Shown: positions 1-7,036 of the stretch, in pieces | Layout: each line of letters starts with the position of its first letter | Numbering within the stretch: the stretch's first letter is position 1 | Source of the DNA: an uncultured Eubacteriales bacterium | GTDB taxonomy: Bacteria; Bacillota; Clostridia; Lachnospirales; Lachnospiraceae | Assembly: GCA_949292795.1 (NCBI GenBank) | Contig: CASFBR010000015.1 | Coordinates: forward strand, 1 to 41,382 | Reading direction: 5' to 3' | DNA: 41,382 nt | Position numbers and translations under genes: made by a program | Notes under the pieces: model-generated | What the model was told of the DNA's origin: nothing | Database searches by the model: none | The model's input: only the letters and a program-made list of their open reading frames with translations

Positions 1-1
1 G

Positions 2-802
2 GATTTATTTTCCTTCGCCTACGTCCCGAACTGGTACTCCCAGCTTGATATGCTGGCGGAGATGGCCCTGCCGGAACCGTGGCGATTCAAAAACCCTATA
101 TACTTAACGAAAAATCCAGATACTCCGATTTTGGAGCGATACATCCATGCGATCTTTAAGAAACAACTGATTGACTACAAGGAAGAACGGATATCCAGCA
201 GTGCAGCAAAATTCTTTCATATCGAAAATGAGTTTTGTTGTTTCCATACGGGTCTCTACACCCGGCGGTATAAGGCCATTTATGCCTGCTTTGACCGGAA
301 TAAAAAGAAGGACTCCCTGCTGGAATGGTATTTCAGGGGCTTTGCGGAAGAGCTGTCGCCGATGCTCCGGCACATCTCCCCGCTGCCGAAGAAGCCCAGC
401 TACTATATGACGCAATATGGCGTCAATTACAACCCGGAATGGCCGATCCGCGTCAACGTGGATCATATCCTCGGCGATGAGGAGAACCTTTCCCGTATCC
501 CGGCAGAAATCCGCGAAGCGCAAAACCTGCCCCTGCTTTTGGAAACGGCAGTTGAGCTGGCGCGGCGGAAGGCTGTGGTGGAACCGAGCATTGTGGTTCC
601 GCAGGGGTATCAGGGCCGGGTGCAATACTTGCTGCCGATCTGTCTGAGCGATATGGAGCAGCCCGACCTTGCCATGACCCTCACGATCATGGATGGGTAT
701 TACTTGGGGAATACCTGCCTCACCTTAGAGATGGCGTACCTCAATGCGCGGCTTCTTTCCAGACCGGTGGCGCATTGGCTCACGGATATAGTGGAGGAAT
801 AG
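2..802 (+). CDS. DUF3825 domain protein, 5'-truncated by window edge
   Basis: The reading frame is open from the first bases of the window, before the first ATG at 50, so the gene starts outside. The visible 266 residues match the DUF3825 pattern as I know it: an opening FAYVPNWYSQLDMLAEMALP, a central block with FHTGLYTRRYKAIYACF, a WYFRGF motif, and a VNVDHILGDEENL segment. DUF3825 is often the C-terminal part of larger proteins with NYN or OST-HTH/LOTUS RNA-binding domains, so the missing N-terminus may carry one of those. The molecular function is not established. The neighbours to the right look like mobile-element scraps, so this may be accessory cargo. The family call is fairly secure; the role is unknown. 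Confidence 0.75.
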   Translation, partial: DLFSFAYVPNWYSQLDMLAEMALPEPWRFKNPIYLTKNPDTPILERYIHAIFKKQLIDYKEERISSSAAKFFHIENEFCCFHTGLYTRRYKAIYACFDRNKKKDSLLEWYFRGFAEELSPMLRHISPLPKKPSYYMTQYGVNYNPEWPIRVNVDHILGDEENLSRIPAEIREAQNLPLLLETAVELARRKAVVEPSIVVPQGYQGRVQYLLPICLSDMEQPDLAMTLTIMDGYYLGNTCLTLEMAYLNARLLSRPVAHWLTDIVEE

Positions 803-916
803 CTGCGCACAGATCGCAGGCCTGCTCCCCGGCAGCCGGATTGGCTCTGGCGGAAAGGAGTGACCGGTTTGCGCCAAGGCAAGAAGGAGGTTGAACAGAA
901 TGACATAAGAGATAAA

Positions 917-1075
917 ATGCGTCCAGTGTACTGTCCGAAATGCGGGTGGAAATTGCTGGACGCAGTAAAGGGTACAAAGACACAGACCAAGATCCCCCAC
1001 AAGGGCCGGTATCCCGATTTATATGTGAAGTGCGGGCACTGCGGCGCGGAGGTTGGGATCATCAAAACTGAATAG
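917..1075 (+). CDS. Small two-CxxC zinc-ribbon protein
   Basis: A 52-residue protein with CPKC near the N-terminus and CGHC near the C-terminus, separated by a basic stretch containing KTQTKI. That is a one-zinc ribbon resembling the cysteine-rich KTR or Com-like proteins carried by phages and conjugative elements. The start is doubtful. A strong AGGAGG at 885-890 points to an ATG at 900 that reads only Met-Thr-stop, and the frame of the zinc ribbon first offers ATG at 917 or GTG at 860. Either translation reinitiates after the two-codon frame or a one-base indel has shifted the original start. Function is unknown. Confidence 0.5.
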   Translation: MRPVYCPKCGWKLLDAVKGTKTQTKIPHKGRYPDLYVKCGHCGAEVGIIKTE

Positions 1076-1148
1076 CTACCACCGAATGTTCCGGGCTGGT
1101 TCCGGGACTTACCGGATAGCTGCGGCAATACGACAGTCTCCATAAGGA

Positions 1149-1583
1149 ATGTATGTGAAAAACGTAACGGACTATGAGCGTGTCATCTATTTTGGCGGTT
1201 TGTATGCGGGCGGCGTGAAAGGCTTAAAGAGTACAGTGCGGAAATTATCTTCGAATACAAAATTGATTATTGTGACCGTCGGATTAGCAGATGTATGTGA
1301 TCAAGAAAATATAAGCAATATCAGAAGTGCAATAAGAAGACAAGTGCCAGAGTATTTATTAAAAAAAGCATCTTTCTTTCACTTAAGAGGAGGGATTGAT
1401 TATCAAAAGCTGACGTTTAAGCATAAAACGATGATGACGCTCTTATATAACAAGGTCAAAAAATTGCCGGAAGAAAAGAAAACTGCGGAGGTTAAAGCCA
1501 TGATAGAAACCTTTAACTCAAAAGTTGATTTTGTTGATTTTAATGCCTTAAACCATATAAAGGAAAGGTATGAAAATATTTGA
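1149..1583 (+). pseudogene. Flavodoxin-domain protein lacking its N-terminus
   Basis: The 144-aa frame begins in the middle of a flavodoxin fold of the HemG/Flavodoxin_5 type. The VIYFGGLYAGGVKGLKS segment corresponds to the usual DYDxVIxGGxIYAG strand-loop, and FFHLRGGIDY and the helical C-terminus follow normally. The first strand and phosphate-binding loop (TxTGxT), needed to hold FMN, are absent, and a TAA stop lies at 1143-1145 directly before the first ATG. I therefore read it as a gene cut at its 5' end by a rearrangement near 1140, at the edge of the mobile-looking sequence on the left. It could still be expressed, but FMN binding is unlikely. Confidence 0.6.
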
Positions 1584-1779
1584 AAAAGTTTTGGAGAGGA
1601 AAAGAAAAAACGGGAATCGGGGTTTTCTTCCATTTGTTCAGGAAGGTTCAAATCTGACACGACGGTATCCAAGAGAAAAAACGGTGGAACGCATTGCCTG
1701 TATTAAGGAGCTGAGGGATCAAAAGAAAACGATTCCTCAGATTAAAGAGATTTTGCGGGAAAAGGATAAAATTATTTAA
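1570..1779 (+). CDS. MerR-like HTH fragment or small hypothetical protein
   Basis: A 69-aa basic protein overlapping the end of the flavodoxin-like frame by 14 bases, with AAAGGAAAGG just upstream of its ATG. The second half (LTRRYPREKTVERIACIKEL, then a segment ending IPQIKEIL) resembles the later part of a MerR helix-turn-helix, where an R-Y-Y-x-x-x-x-V/L-x-R-L segment is followed by a QxxxxxEI helix. The first half does not look like the start of a MerR domain. It is probably a remnant or chimera, in keeping with the broken gene before it. No effector domain is present. Confidence 0.4.
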   Translation: MKIFEKVLERKRKNGNRGFLPFVQEGSNLTRRYPREKTVERIACIKELRDQKKTIPQIKEILREKDKII

Positions 1780-1849
1780 ATGGGCTCGCAGGAAAAATGA
1801 AGTTCTACAATCGGTGCGGCGCTCATTGTAAAGTAGCCCGGATTCATTG

Positions 1850-1896
1850 AAACGGTTTTTGTTTGCAGCTATACTGTATTCAAAGACCGTTTTTCG
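1850..1896 (+). terminator. Intrinsic terminator after the left-hand fragments
   Basis: AAACGGTTTTTG at 1850-1861 pairs with CAAAGACCGTTT at 1881-1892 (one G-T wobble), followed by TT and a short T-rich end. It separates the flavodoxin/MerR fragments from the promoter at 1964. Confidence 0.65.
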
Positions 1897-1963
1897 TTTC
1901 AGAACCTTGGTCTGAAGTACGCTGCCGGATAAGGATAAAAGAGACATTATTATTTTAAATGAC

Positions 1964-1992
1964 TTGACAAATCATTGAAATGACAGTATACT
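1964..1992 (+). promoter_or_regulatory. Sigma-A promoter of the HMA/DUF3793/flavodoxin locus
   Basis: TTGACA at 1964-1969 and TATACT at 1987-1992 are separated by exactly 17 bases. The expected start site falls inside the dyad at 2001-2018, so a repressor bound there would block initiation. Confidence 0.8.
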
Positions 1993-2000
1993 AAATGTAG

Positions 2001-2018
2001 TTAGTTAATACTAACTAA
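2001..2018 (+). promoter_or_regulatory. Dyad operator TTAGTTA-N4-TAACTAA (site 1)
   Basis: TTAGTTAATACTAACTAA is an almost perfect palindrome (only the bases flanking the central TA break the symmetry) and contains GTTAG-N6-CTAAC at 2000-2015. It lies on the expected transcription start of the HMA gene. The same GTTAG-N6-CTAAC spacing recurs at 2381-2396. Placement and symmetry suggest a dimeric repressor, perhaps a DtxR-type metal regulator given the genes; the identity of the regulator is inference. Confidence 0.65.
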
Positions 2019-2058
2019 GAAAGCGTAATAAGATATGCTAAAATGGGAGTGGAGAGCA

Positions 2059-2304
2059 GTGTGGAAATATACAGTTGAGGTTAATGGGATGATGTGCGGG
2101 ATGTGTGAAGCCCATGTTAATGATGCGGTGCGAAAAGCTTTACCGGTCAAAAAGATCACATCTTCCCGCAGCAAAAAACAGACAGTGATCCTTTCTGAGA
2201 CCGAACTTGACACAGCGGTGCTTGCAGATGCGATCCGTCATACCGGATATGAGGTTGGAGGGATTCAAAAGGAGCCATATAAAAAGAAAAGACTGTTCGG
2301 TTAA
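2059..2304 (+). CDS. Heavy-metal-associated (HMA) domain protein, CopZ-like
   Basis: A small ferredoxin-like-fold metal-binding protein of about 81 residues. The metal site is GMMCGMCEAHV, a CxxC on the first loop as in CopZ and P-type ATPase HMA domains; the later DAIRHTGYEV fits the final helix and strand. Family members usually begin a few residues before the first strand (here WKYTVEVNGMMCG), so the GTG at 2059, preceded by GGAGTGGAG, is a better start than the ATG at 2035. The tail is basic (KKKRLFG). It sits behind a strong promoter with a dyad operator. It may chaperone or sense a metal, copper or iron; the sequence does not say which. Confidence 0.8.
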   Translation: MWKYTVEVNGMMCGMCEAHVNDAVRKALPVKKITSSRSKKQTVILSETELDTAVLADAIRHTGYEVGGIQKEPYKKKRLFG

Positions 2305-2380
2305 TTACTGCGACAAAAGCATAGATGAAAAGCATAGATGATTTAGAATGTTGAGAATAGTATTATTTTTTTGAACATAA

Positions 2381-2396
2381 GTTAGATACCACTAAC
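2381..2396 (+). promoter_or_regulatory. Dyad operator GTTAG-N6-CTAAC (site 2)
   Basis: GTTAGATACCACTAAC repeats the half-sites and spacing of site 1. It precedes the DUF3793 gene and overlaps a weak -10 region downstream of TTGAAC at 2371-2376. Two matching dyads in front of adjacent genes suggest one regulator for the locus. Confidence 0.6.
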
Positions 2397-2440
2397 TATA
2401 AAAAGCTATTGTCTTTATGCTCCGCGAAAGGAAGGTGACT

Positions 2441-3001
2441 ATGTCAGAAGATTTAGTGATCCGCCATTGCGCGCCTACACTTGCCGGAATCAAGACCGGC
2501 AATCTGTTTTCATGTGCCTGCCCAAGCAGGAAGGCGCTGACGAAGACCTTATCTGTTTTAAACAGAAAACTGGTTTCCAAAGGGATTCGTATTGTACCGC
2601 TTCGGGTTCGGAAAGGATATGTTCTGATTTACACTTACCGGCCTCATGCGCTGAAAAACGATCTGGCAGATGACCACGCCAGGAAGCTGCTGTTGAAATA
2701 CGGTTATCTGCCGGGAAATCCAAACGCCTGCGTGATCCGTCTGATTCAGCGTCTCCGTGATTCAGAGGAATTTCCACATGAAATCGGATTGTTTTTAAGC
2801 TATCCTCCGGAGGATGTCCAGGGATTCATTCTTAACAAAGCCTGCAACCACAAATGCTCAGGCTGTTGGAAAGTATATGGAGACGCACAGGCGGCAAATC
2901 GTATCTTTGAAAAATACCATGTATGCAGTAAAATTTATTTTCATCAGTGGAAACAGGGGAAAACCATCGAGCAGCTTACAGTAGCTGACAGATGTTTCTA
3001 A
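2441..3001 (+). CDS. DUF3793 family protein
   Basis: A 186-aa protein starting MSEDLVIRHCAPTLAGIKTG, with GNLFSCAC soon after, a central EIGLFLSYPPEDVQGFI segment, and a GCWKVYGD motif. This is the signature layout of DUF3793, a clostridial family with no known biochemical activity that I associate with flavodoxin and ferrous-iron (Feo) genes. The ATG at 2441 has AAGGAAGGTG just upstream; an in-frame ATG at 2417 has no ribosome binding site. The conserved cysteines and a flavodoxin gene 34 bases downstream suggest a metal or redox role, but that is inference. No feoA/feoB is in the window. Confidence 0.75.
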   Translation: MSEDLVIRHCAPTLAGIKTGNLFSCACPSRKALTKTLSVLNRKLVSKGIRIVPLRVRKGYVLIYTYRPHALKNDLADDHARKLLLKYGYLPGNPNACVIRLIQRLRDSEEFPHEIGLFLSYPPEDVQGFILNKACNHKCSGCWKVYGDAQAANRIFEKYHVCSKIYFHQWKQGKTIEQLTVADRCF

Positions 3002-3035
3002 AATAAATAAACGAATCGAAAGGAAGTGTTATTTT

Positions 3036-3458
3036 ATGAGTAAAATAGCAGTTGTTTATTGGAGTGGAACTGGAAATACGGAGGCCATGGCCGCTGCGGT
3101 TGCCGAAGGGGCAAAGAACCAGGGGGCAGAAGTGTCTGTGGTTACCGCTGCCAATTTTTCACCAGATCAGGTTGGCAGCTATGATGCAATCGCCTTTGGT
3201 TGTCCGTCTATGGGTGCCGAACAGCTGGAAGAGGGGGAATTTGAACCGATGTTTACCAACTGTGAAAGCAGCCTGAGAGGAAAAAATATTGCGCTGTTTG
3301 GTTCCTATGGCTGGGGCGATGGGGAATGGATGCGCAGCTGGGAGGAACGCTGCACGGATGATGGGGCGAATCTTGTTTGTGATAGTGTGATTTGTAACGA
3401 GGCGCCGGATGATGAAGCACTGGCAGCCTGCCGCGAGTTGGGTGCGGCCCTGGCTTAA
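3036..3458 (+). CDS. Short-chain flavodoxin
   Basis: A complete 140-aa flavodoxin. The FMN phosphate loop SGTGNTEAMA lies at residues 10-19, the 50s loop is AFGCPSMGAEQLEE, and the 90s loop is FGSYGWGDGEW with the aromatic residues that stack on the isoalloxazine. It carries electrons at low potential in the cytoplasm and typically replaces ferredoxin when iron is short. It is probably co-transcribed with the DUF3793 gene (34-base gap, AAAGGAAG before the ATG), which fits the idea of a metal-responsive locus. It is intact, unlike the flavodoxin-like fragment at 1149. Confidence 0.92.
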   Translation: MSKIAVVYWSGTGNTEAMAAAVAEGAKNQGAEVSVVTAANFSPDQVGSYDAIAFGCPSMGAEQLEEGEFEPMFTNCESSLRGKNIALFGSYGWGDGEWMRSWEERCTDDGANLVCDSVICNEAPDDEALAACRELGAALA

Positions 3459-3460
3459 CG

Positions 3461-3551
3461 GGAAATATTAAGGCAATTAGAAAATCAAAGGGACTTTCGC
3501 AGCAGGAGCTTGCTGTTAAGCTGGACGTTGTGTGGCAAAACGTTTCTAAAT
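3461..3551 (+). pseudogene. XRE-family HTH remnant
   Basis: Directly after the flavodoxin stop, one frame reads NIKAIRKSKGLSQQELAVKL and then a stretch ending QNVSKW. That is the recognisable helix-turn-helix of an XRE regulator (compare LRKxxGLSQEELAxxLxVSRQxVSKW). It has no start codon and after SKW the similarity ends abruptly near 3551, so it is a stub left by a deletion or insertion. The tryptophan at the usual SRQ position (VVWQNVSKW) also departs from the consensus. Confidence 0.7.
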
Positions 3552-3794
3552 GGGCGCATACCGCCTTTTCTTGTGGTGTGAAGCCGTAAGCGCAGGTCTG
3601 GTTTCAACAGCAGACAGGACGTATATGAAAGCCCCATCTCTCGTCCTACGCTCCGACTTGTGGCCAAAGTTGTCCCGAAGATGTAGCCACACTCTTAGAA
3701 AAGTAGCAGGACAGCGGGCAACCGTCAAGGCTGAAATGAACGGTTTTACACCCGGCTTTAGCCGCTGCCCGCCGCCCCGCTGAATGGGAAACTT
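3552..3794. other. Non-coding, transposon-like debris
   Basis: About 240 bases between the XRE stub and the acetyltransferase. Frames in both strands are open but show no domain, no ribosome binding site and odd composition (runs of His, Arg, Ser, Cys). The abrupt end of the XRE homology at its left border marks it as inserted or recombined sequence. I see no terminal inverted repeats or transposase. Confidence 0.4.
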
Positions 3795-4340
3795 TCAATC
3801 CAATTCCAGTCTCATTGAAATCAACTCCTGCCAGCCTTGATAGCGTGAACGAAAGCCTCTTGGATTGCGCCCGAATTCCATAAACCCTATACTTTTGTAC
3901 AAAGCGATCGCATTGCTGTTTTCGCTTACGACATTTAATTCCAGTTGAGAATATCCGGCAGCTTTTGCGCACTCTATGCAAGCTTCAACTAAGGCCCGGC
4001 CTATTCCGATGCCGCAAAAATCTTTATCAATCGCAATCCCCAATAACGCGCGATGCCCCACCTTATTTTCTCCTATACTGTCTACATTAGCAGTCCCAAC
4101 AATATGTCCATCGACAATAGCACAGAGATAAACTTCCCGGTCCGCACGCTCTTTATTAGTTAAAAATTGCTTTTCAAAAGCTACGTCGAAGGTTGCTTCA
4201 TCTTTGTAGGATGATAAAAAATCTGTTTGCTCATGAGTTAGAAGAAAAACATTTAAGACCTCTTGGGCATCGTTACCAGTAGTGTTTCTGATTAAACATT
4301 TTTTATCATTTTTCAGAAATACATTTTTTTCGTATTTCAT
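3795..4340 (-). CDS. GNAT family N-acetyltransferase
   Basis: A 181-aa acetyl-CoA-dependent acyltransferase. The acetyl-CoA loop is GIGIGRALVEACIECAKAAG (the Q/RxxGxG/A motif), followed by LELNVVSENSNAIALYKSIGF, the usual beta5/alpha4 end of the fold. The ATG at 4340 is preceded by GGAGGCG at a good distance; an upstream in-frame start adds six residues but has no ribosome binding site. The substrate cannot be predicted; members acetylate amines, antibiotics or protein N-termini. It lies alone on the minus strand among mobile-looking debris, which suggests acquired cargo. Confidence 0.85.
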   Translation of the reverse strand: MKYEKNVFLKNDKKCLIRNTTGNDAQEVLNVFLLTHEQTDFLSSYKDEATFDVAFEKQFLTNKERADREVYLCAIVDGHIVGTANVDSIGENKVGHRALLGIAIDKDFCGIGIGRALVEACIECAKAAGYSQLELNVVSENSNAIALYKSIGFMEFGRNPRGFRSRYQGWQELISMRLELD

Positions 4341-4432
4341 TCTTAATCGCCTCCCCAAATTCCGATTTATCTCTTTGTACTTATCATTCTATCACAATTC
4401 CGAAAGCGTGGAAATGCTTGTTTTTTAGGCGA

Positions 4433-4531
4433 TTTTCTACCTTTTGGATATACGGGACGGACGGTCATTTAGGTGTAGACTTAAGGGAGTTCATTGATGG
4501 ACAGTACGACAGTACCTTGAAAACAGAATGA
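4433..4531 (+). pseudogene. C-terminal remnant of an unidentified gene
   Basis: One frame reads YGTDGHLGVDLREFIDGQYD and then STLKTE-stop. It looks like a genuine protein tail because its stop overlaps the next start as ATGA (4528-4531), a typical operon junction. I do not recognise the family. Nothing upstream continues it, since the sequence towards 4433 turns into the promoter region of the acetyltransferase. Confidence 0.35.
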
Positions 4532-4698
4532 CCGTCCGAAAAGGAATCTTCCGGCTGGGGAAGTACAGCAAGGAGCCGGACTTCGATACAAAATGTCCCG
4601 AAGCTGTGTGGAGCGCGCCAACGCCGGAATACGCTGCTATTATCGGTCACCCGCAAAGCCGCATGGCTTTGTGGGGAGAGGAGGAGCTGGCGGCTTGA
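4528..4698 (+). CDS. 56-aa hypothetical protein
   Basis: MTVRKGIFRLGKYSKEPDFD opens this frame, which ends GEEELAA. It starts by a four-base ATGA overlap with the remnant before it, so the pair were once neighbouring genes, probably on a conjugative element. There is no recognisable domain and no ribosome binding site apart from the coupling. The promoter of the following two-component system overlaps its stop codon, another sign of a recombination joint here. Confidence 0.4.
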   Translation: MTVRKGIFRLGKYSKEPDFDTKCPEAVWSAPTPEYAAIIGHPQSRMALWGEEELAA

Positions 4699-4722
4699 TT
4701 ATGGCTGAATAGCGAGTATAAT
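4695..4722 (+). promoter_or_regulatory. Promoter of the two-component system
   Basis: TTGATT at 4695-4700 and TATAAT at 4717-4722 with a 16-base spacer. It leaves a leader of about 85 bases before the response regulator start at 4813. Confidence 0.6.
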
Positions 4723-4812
4723 GTTAAGAAAGTGGTGATTGAACAAAGGTGTATTTTCAAATCCATTTTGGAGTAAATTACCACCGCGGGAAATTTTGAA
4801 AGGACGATAAAA

Positions 4813-5517
4813 ATGGACGATCATAAAATCATGATTGTGGATGATGAACCGGATATTTTAGCGCTGCTTGAGAAGGCTCTGGAAATGGAAGGCTTTCATC
4901 ATATTGTTAAAGCGGAACGCGGAGATAAGGCTGTAAGCATCTGCAGGGAGGAAAAACCGGATGCGCTCATTCTGGATGTGATGCTTCCGGATATAGACGG
5001 TTATGAGGTATGCAGGCAGATACGGCAATTTTCCCATTGTCCGATTTTATTTCTATCTTCAAAAAATGATGAGATCGATAAAATTCTTGGACTGGCCGTG
5101 GGCGGCGATGACTATGTGACAAAGCCGTTTAGCCCCAAAGAGGTGGCCTTCCGGGTGAAAGCGCAGCTGCGCCGGGCCGGCTACCAGCAACGAGCAACAA
5201 CGTCCCGGGCAGTACACATCGGAGCTTTGCGCATTGACCCGGATGGGTGCCGGGTCTTAAAAAACGGGAAGGATATGGCGCTGACTGCCAGGGAATTTGA
5301 AATTTTACGTTATATGGCAGAAAATATCGGGCGTGTCGTCAGCCGTGAGCGGCTGTATGAAACAATATGGGGCGAGGACAGCTTTGGCTGCGATAATACG
5401 ATCATGGTGCATATCCGGCATCTGCGCGAGAAAATCGAGGATGATCCGACAAGGCCTCAATACATTATTACCATGAAAGGACTGGGCTATAAGCTGGTGG
5501 ATCCTTATGAAAAATAA
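4813..5517 (+). CDS. OmpR/PhoB-family response regulator
   Basis: A 234-aa regulator. The receiver domain (1-120) has the acidic pair in VDDEPD, phospho-acceptor Asp55 in LILDVMLPDIDGYE, and the conserved Lys in YVTKPFSPKEV. The C-terminal winged helix (135-230) has LTAREFEILRYMAENIGRVV and GLGYKLVDP. Phosphorylated dimers bind direct repeats in promoters. GAAAGGA precedes the ATG. Its last four codons overlap the start of the sensor kinase, so the pair are translationally coupled. Targets are probably the ABC transporter genes downstream, by analogy with similar clusters. Confidence 0.93.
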   Translation: MDDHKIMIVDDEPDILALLEKALEMEGFHHIVKAERGDKAVSICREEKPDALILDVMLPDIDGYEVCRQIRQFSHCPILFLSSKNDEIDKILGLAVGGDDYVTKPFSPKEVAFRVKAQLRRAGYQQRATTSRAVHIGALRIDPDGCRVLKNGKDMALTAREFEILRYMAENIGRVVSRERLYETIWGEDSFGCDNTIMVHIRHLREKIEDDPTRPQYIITMKGLGYKLVDPYEK

Positions 5518-6937
5518 ATGGAAAACGAATCCGCTTTTAAGGATTCTCATGCTGCTTGTCATTTTGGCAGCAGCCGGAATCGTATCGGGAATCGGACTGC
5601 TTTATTGTGTCTTTGCAATCCCCGAACCGGAAGGCTTAAGTCTCGCGGATTGGCCGAACCGCTTTACAGATAATTTTAAACTATGGATGGAAGATGAAGA
5701 CGGGACATTGCAAATAAAAACGATCGGTCTGGAACGGCTGGATGAATATGGGCTATGGCTCCAGGTTCTTAATGAGGACGGCCAGGAGATTTTTGCCTAT
5801 GGCAAACCGGAGAACTATCCGGACCATTATCGCGCATCGGAGCTGCTTCGTCTCGGAACAAGCCCCTATGAAGATGGATATACGGTTTTTGTGAACAGCT
5901 TTGAAACGTCCGGTCAGACTTGGAATTATCTGATCGGTTTTCCTTATGCGGTCGGGAAATATGTGCTGTACTACAACGGGGCGGCCGTGAGCCGTCTCTC
6001 ACCGCTATTGCGCATGATGATTGCCGGCCTTTCCTTTGCCGCCGCCGGTCTGTTTCTTATTTACGGCTTCTGGCTTACACGGCAGACCGGAAAAATAACG
6101 AAGGGAATTGGAAAAATTTCCATGCGTACCTATCATCAGCTGCCGGAAAAAGGGCTGTTTCGCGGCGTTTATGAAGCGCTGAATCAAATGGATCAGGAAA
6201 TCCGGTACAGTGACCAGCTCAAAGAGGCTACGGACCGTGCGCGCCGGGAGTGGATTACAAATATTACACATGATCTGAAAACGCCGCTTTCACCGATCAG
6301 GGGCTACGGTGAACTGCTTGCCGGAGGAACAGTAACAGAAGCTTTGGCGGTTCGGGAATATGGCTCTGTGATCGTAAAAAATGCGGATTATGCTGAAACG
6401 CTGATCAATGATCTGAAGCTGACCTATCAGCTGGAATCCGGCTCCTTTCCATTTCATCCGGAGCCGGTGCGGCTGGTGCGCTATTTAAAAGAGCTGGTGA
6501 TCGATATTGCCAATGATCCGGCATTTTCTGAAAGGACGATCAGTTTTGAAAGCGAAGCCGGGCTTGCGGAGCTGACCGCTGCCATTGATACCGGCCTTTT
6601 TCGCCGTGCTGTGGGGAATCTTGTAATCAACGCTCTTGTCCATAATCCGCCGGAAACAGAAGTAATCACAGCGGTTGCATATGATCAGGAAGGCAGTATC
6701 CGCATTGATGTTTGCGATAATGGCACCGGTATAAGCAAGGAGGAGCAGGCCGGGCTTTTTAACCGCTATTACCGGGGAACCAACACGAAAGAAAAAACGG
6801 AAGGCAGCGGGCTTGGCCTGGCGATTGCAAAACAGATTATTACTTTGCATGGCGGCAGTATCGATGTATTTAGTAAACCCGGAGAAGGGACGGTATTTTC
6901 GATCCGGCTTCCGGTCAATAAAGATGCCGCAAATTAA
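5507..6937 (+). CDS. Membrane sensor histidine kinase
   Basis: A 476-aa kinase. The first membrane segment is near residues 11-33 and a second near 168-188; between them is an extracytoplasmic sensor region of about 135 residues rich in acidic and aromatic residues. After a HAMP-like linker comes the dimerisation H-box ITNITHDLKTPLSPIRGYGE with His255, then the HATPase domain with N-box NLVINALVHNP, DNGTGISKEE and GSGLGLAIAKQI. It autophosphorylates and passes phosphate to the regulator encoded just before it. The signal is unknown; genes of this layout next to ABC-2 exporters often sense envelope stress or peptides, which is inference here. Confidence 0.92.
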   Translation: MKNKWKTNPLLRILMLLVILAAAGIVSGIGLLYCVFAIPEPEGLSLADWPNRFTDNFKLWMEDEDGTLQIKTIGLERLDEYGLWLQVLNEDGQEIFAYGKPENYPDHYRASELLRLGTSPYEDGYTVFVNSFETSGQTWNYLIGFPYAVGKYVLYYNGAAVSRLSPLLRMMIAGLSFAAAGLFLIYGFWLTRQTGKITKGIGKISMRTYHQLPEKGLFRGVYEALNQMDQEIRYSDQLKEATDRARREWITNITHDLKTPLSPIRGYGELLAGGTVTEALAVREYGSVIVKNADYAETLINDLKLTYQLESGSFPFHPEPVRLVRYLKELVIDIANDPAFSERTISFESEAGLAELTAAIDTGLFRRAVGNLVINALVHNPPETEVITAVAYDQEGSIRIDVCDNGTGISKEEQAGLFNRYYRGTNTKEKTEGSGLGLAIAKQIITLHGGSIDVFSKPGEGTVFSIRLPVNKDAAN

Positions 6938-6971
6938 GCTTAACTTAAGATACACAAAAGTCAGACCTAAG

Positions 6972-7014
6972 ATGGATGTTCTATGCTATAACCATAGAGC
7001 ATCCATTTTTTTGA
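6972..7014 (+). terminator. Intrinsic terminator behind the kinase gene
   Basis: ATGGATGTTCTATG at 6972-6985 pairs with CATAGAGCATCCAT (one wobble) and is followed by seven T residues. It sits between the kinase and the ABC genes, so the ABC genes either depend on read-through or have their own promoter, which I could not identify. Confidence 0.8.
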
Positions 7015-7036
7015 TTTGATGAATAGGAGGATCTGT

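Noticed and set aside
3550-3783. 77-aa + strand frame and several minus-strand frames of 60-111 aa
   Set aside because: No ribosome binding site, no domain, and mutually overlapping open frames with odd residues; treated as non-coding debris.
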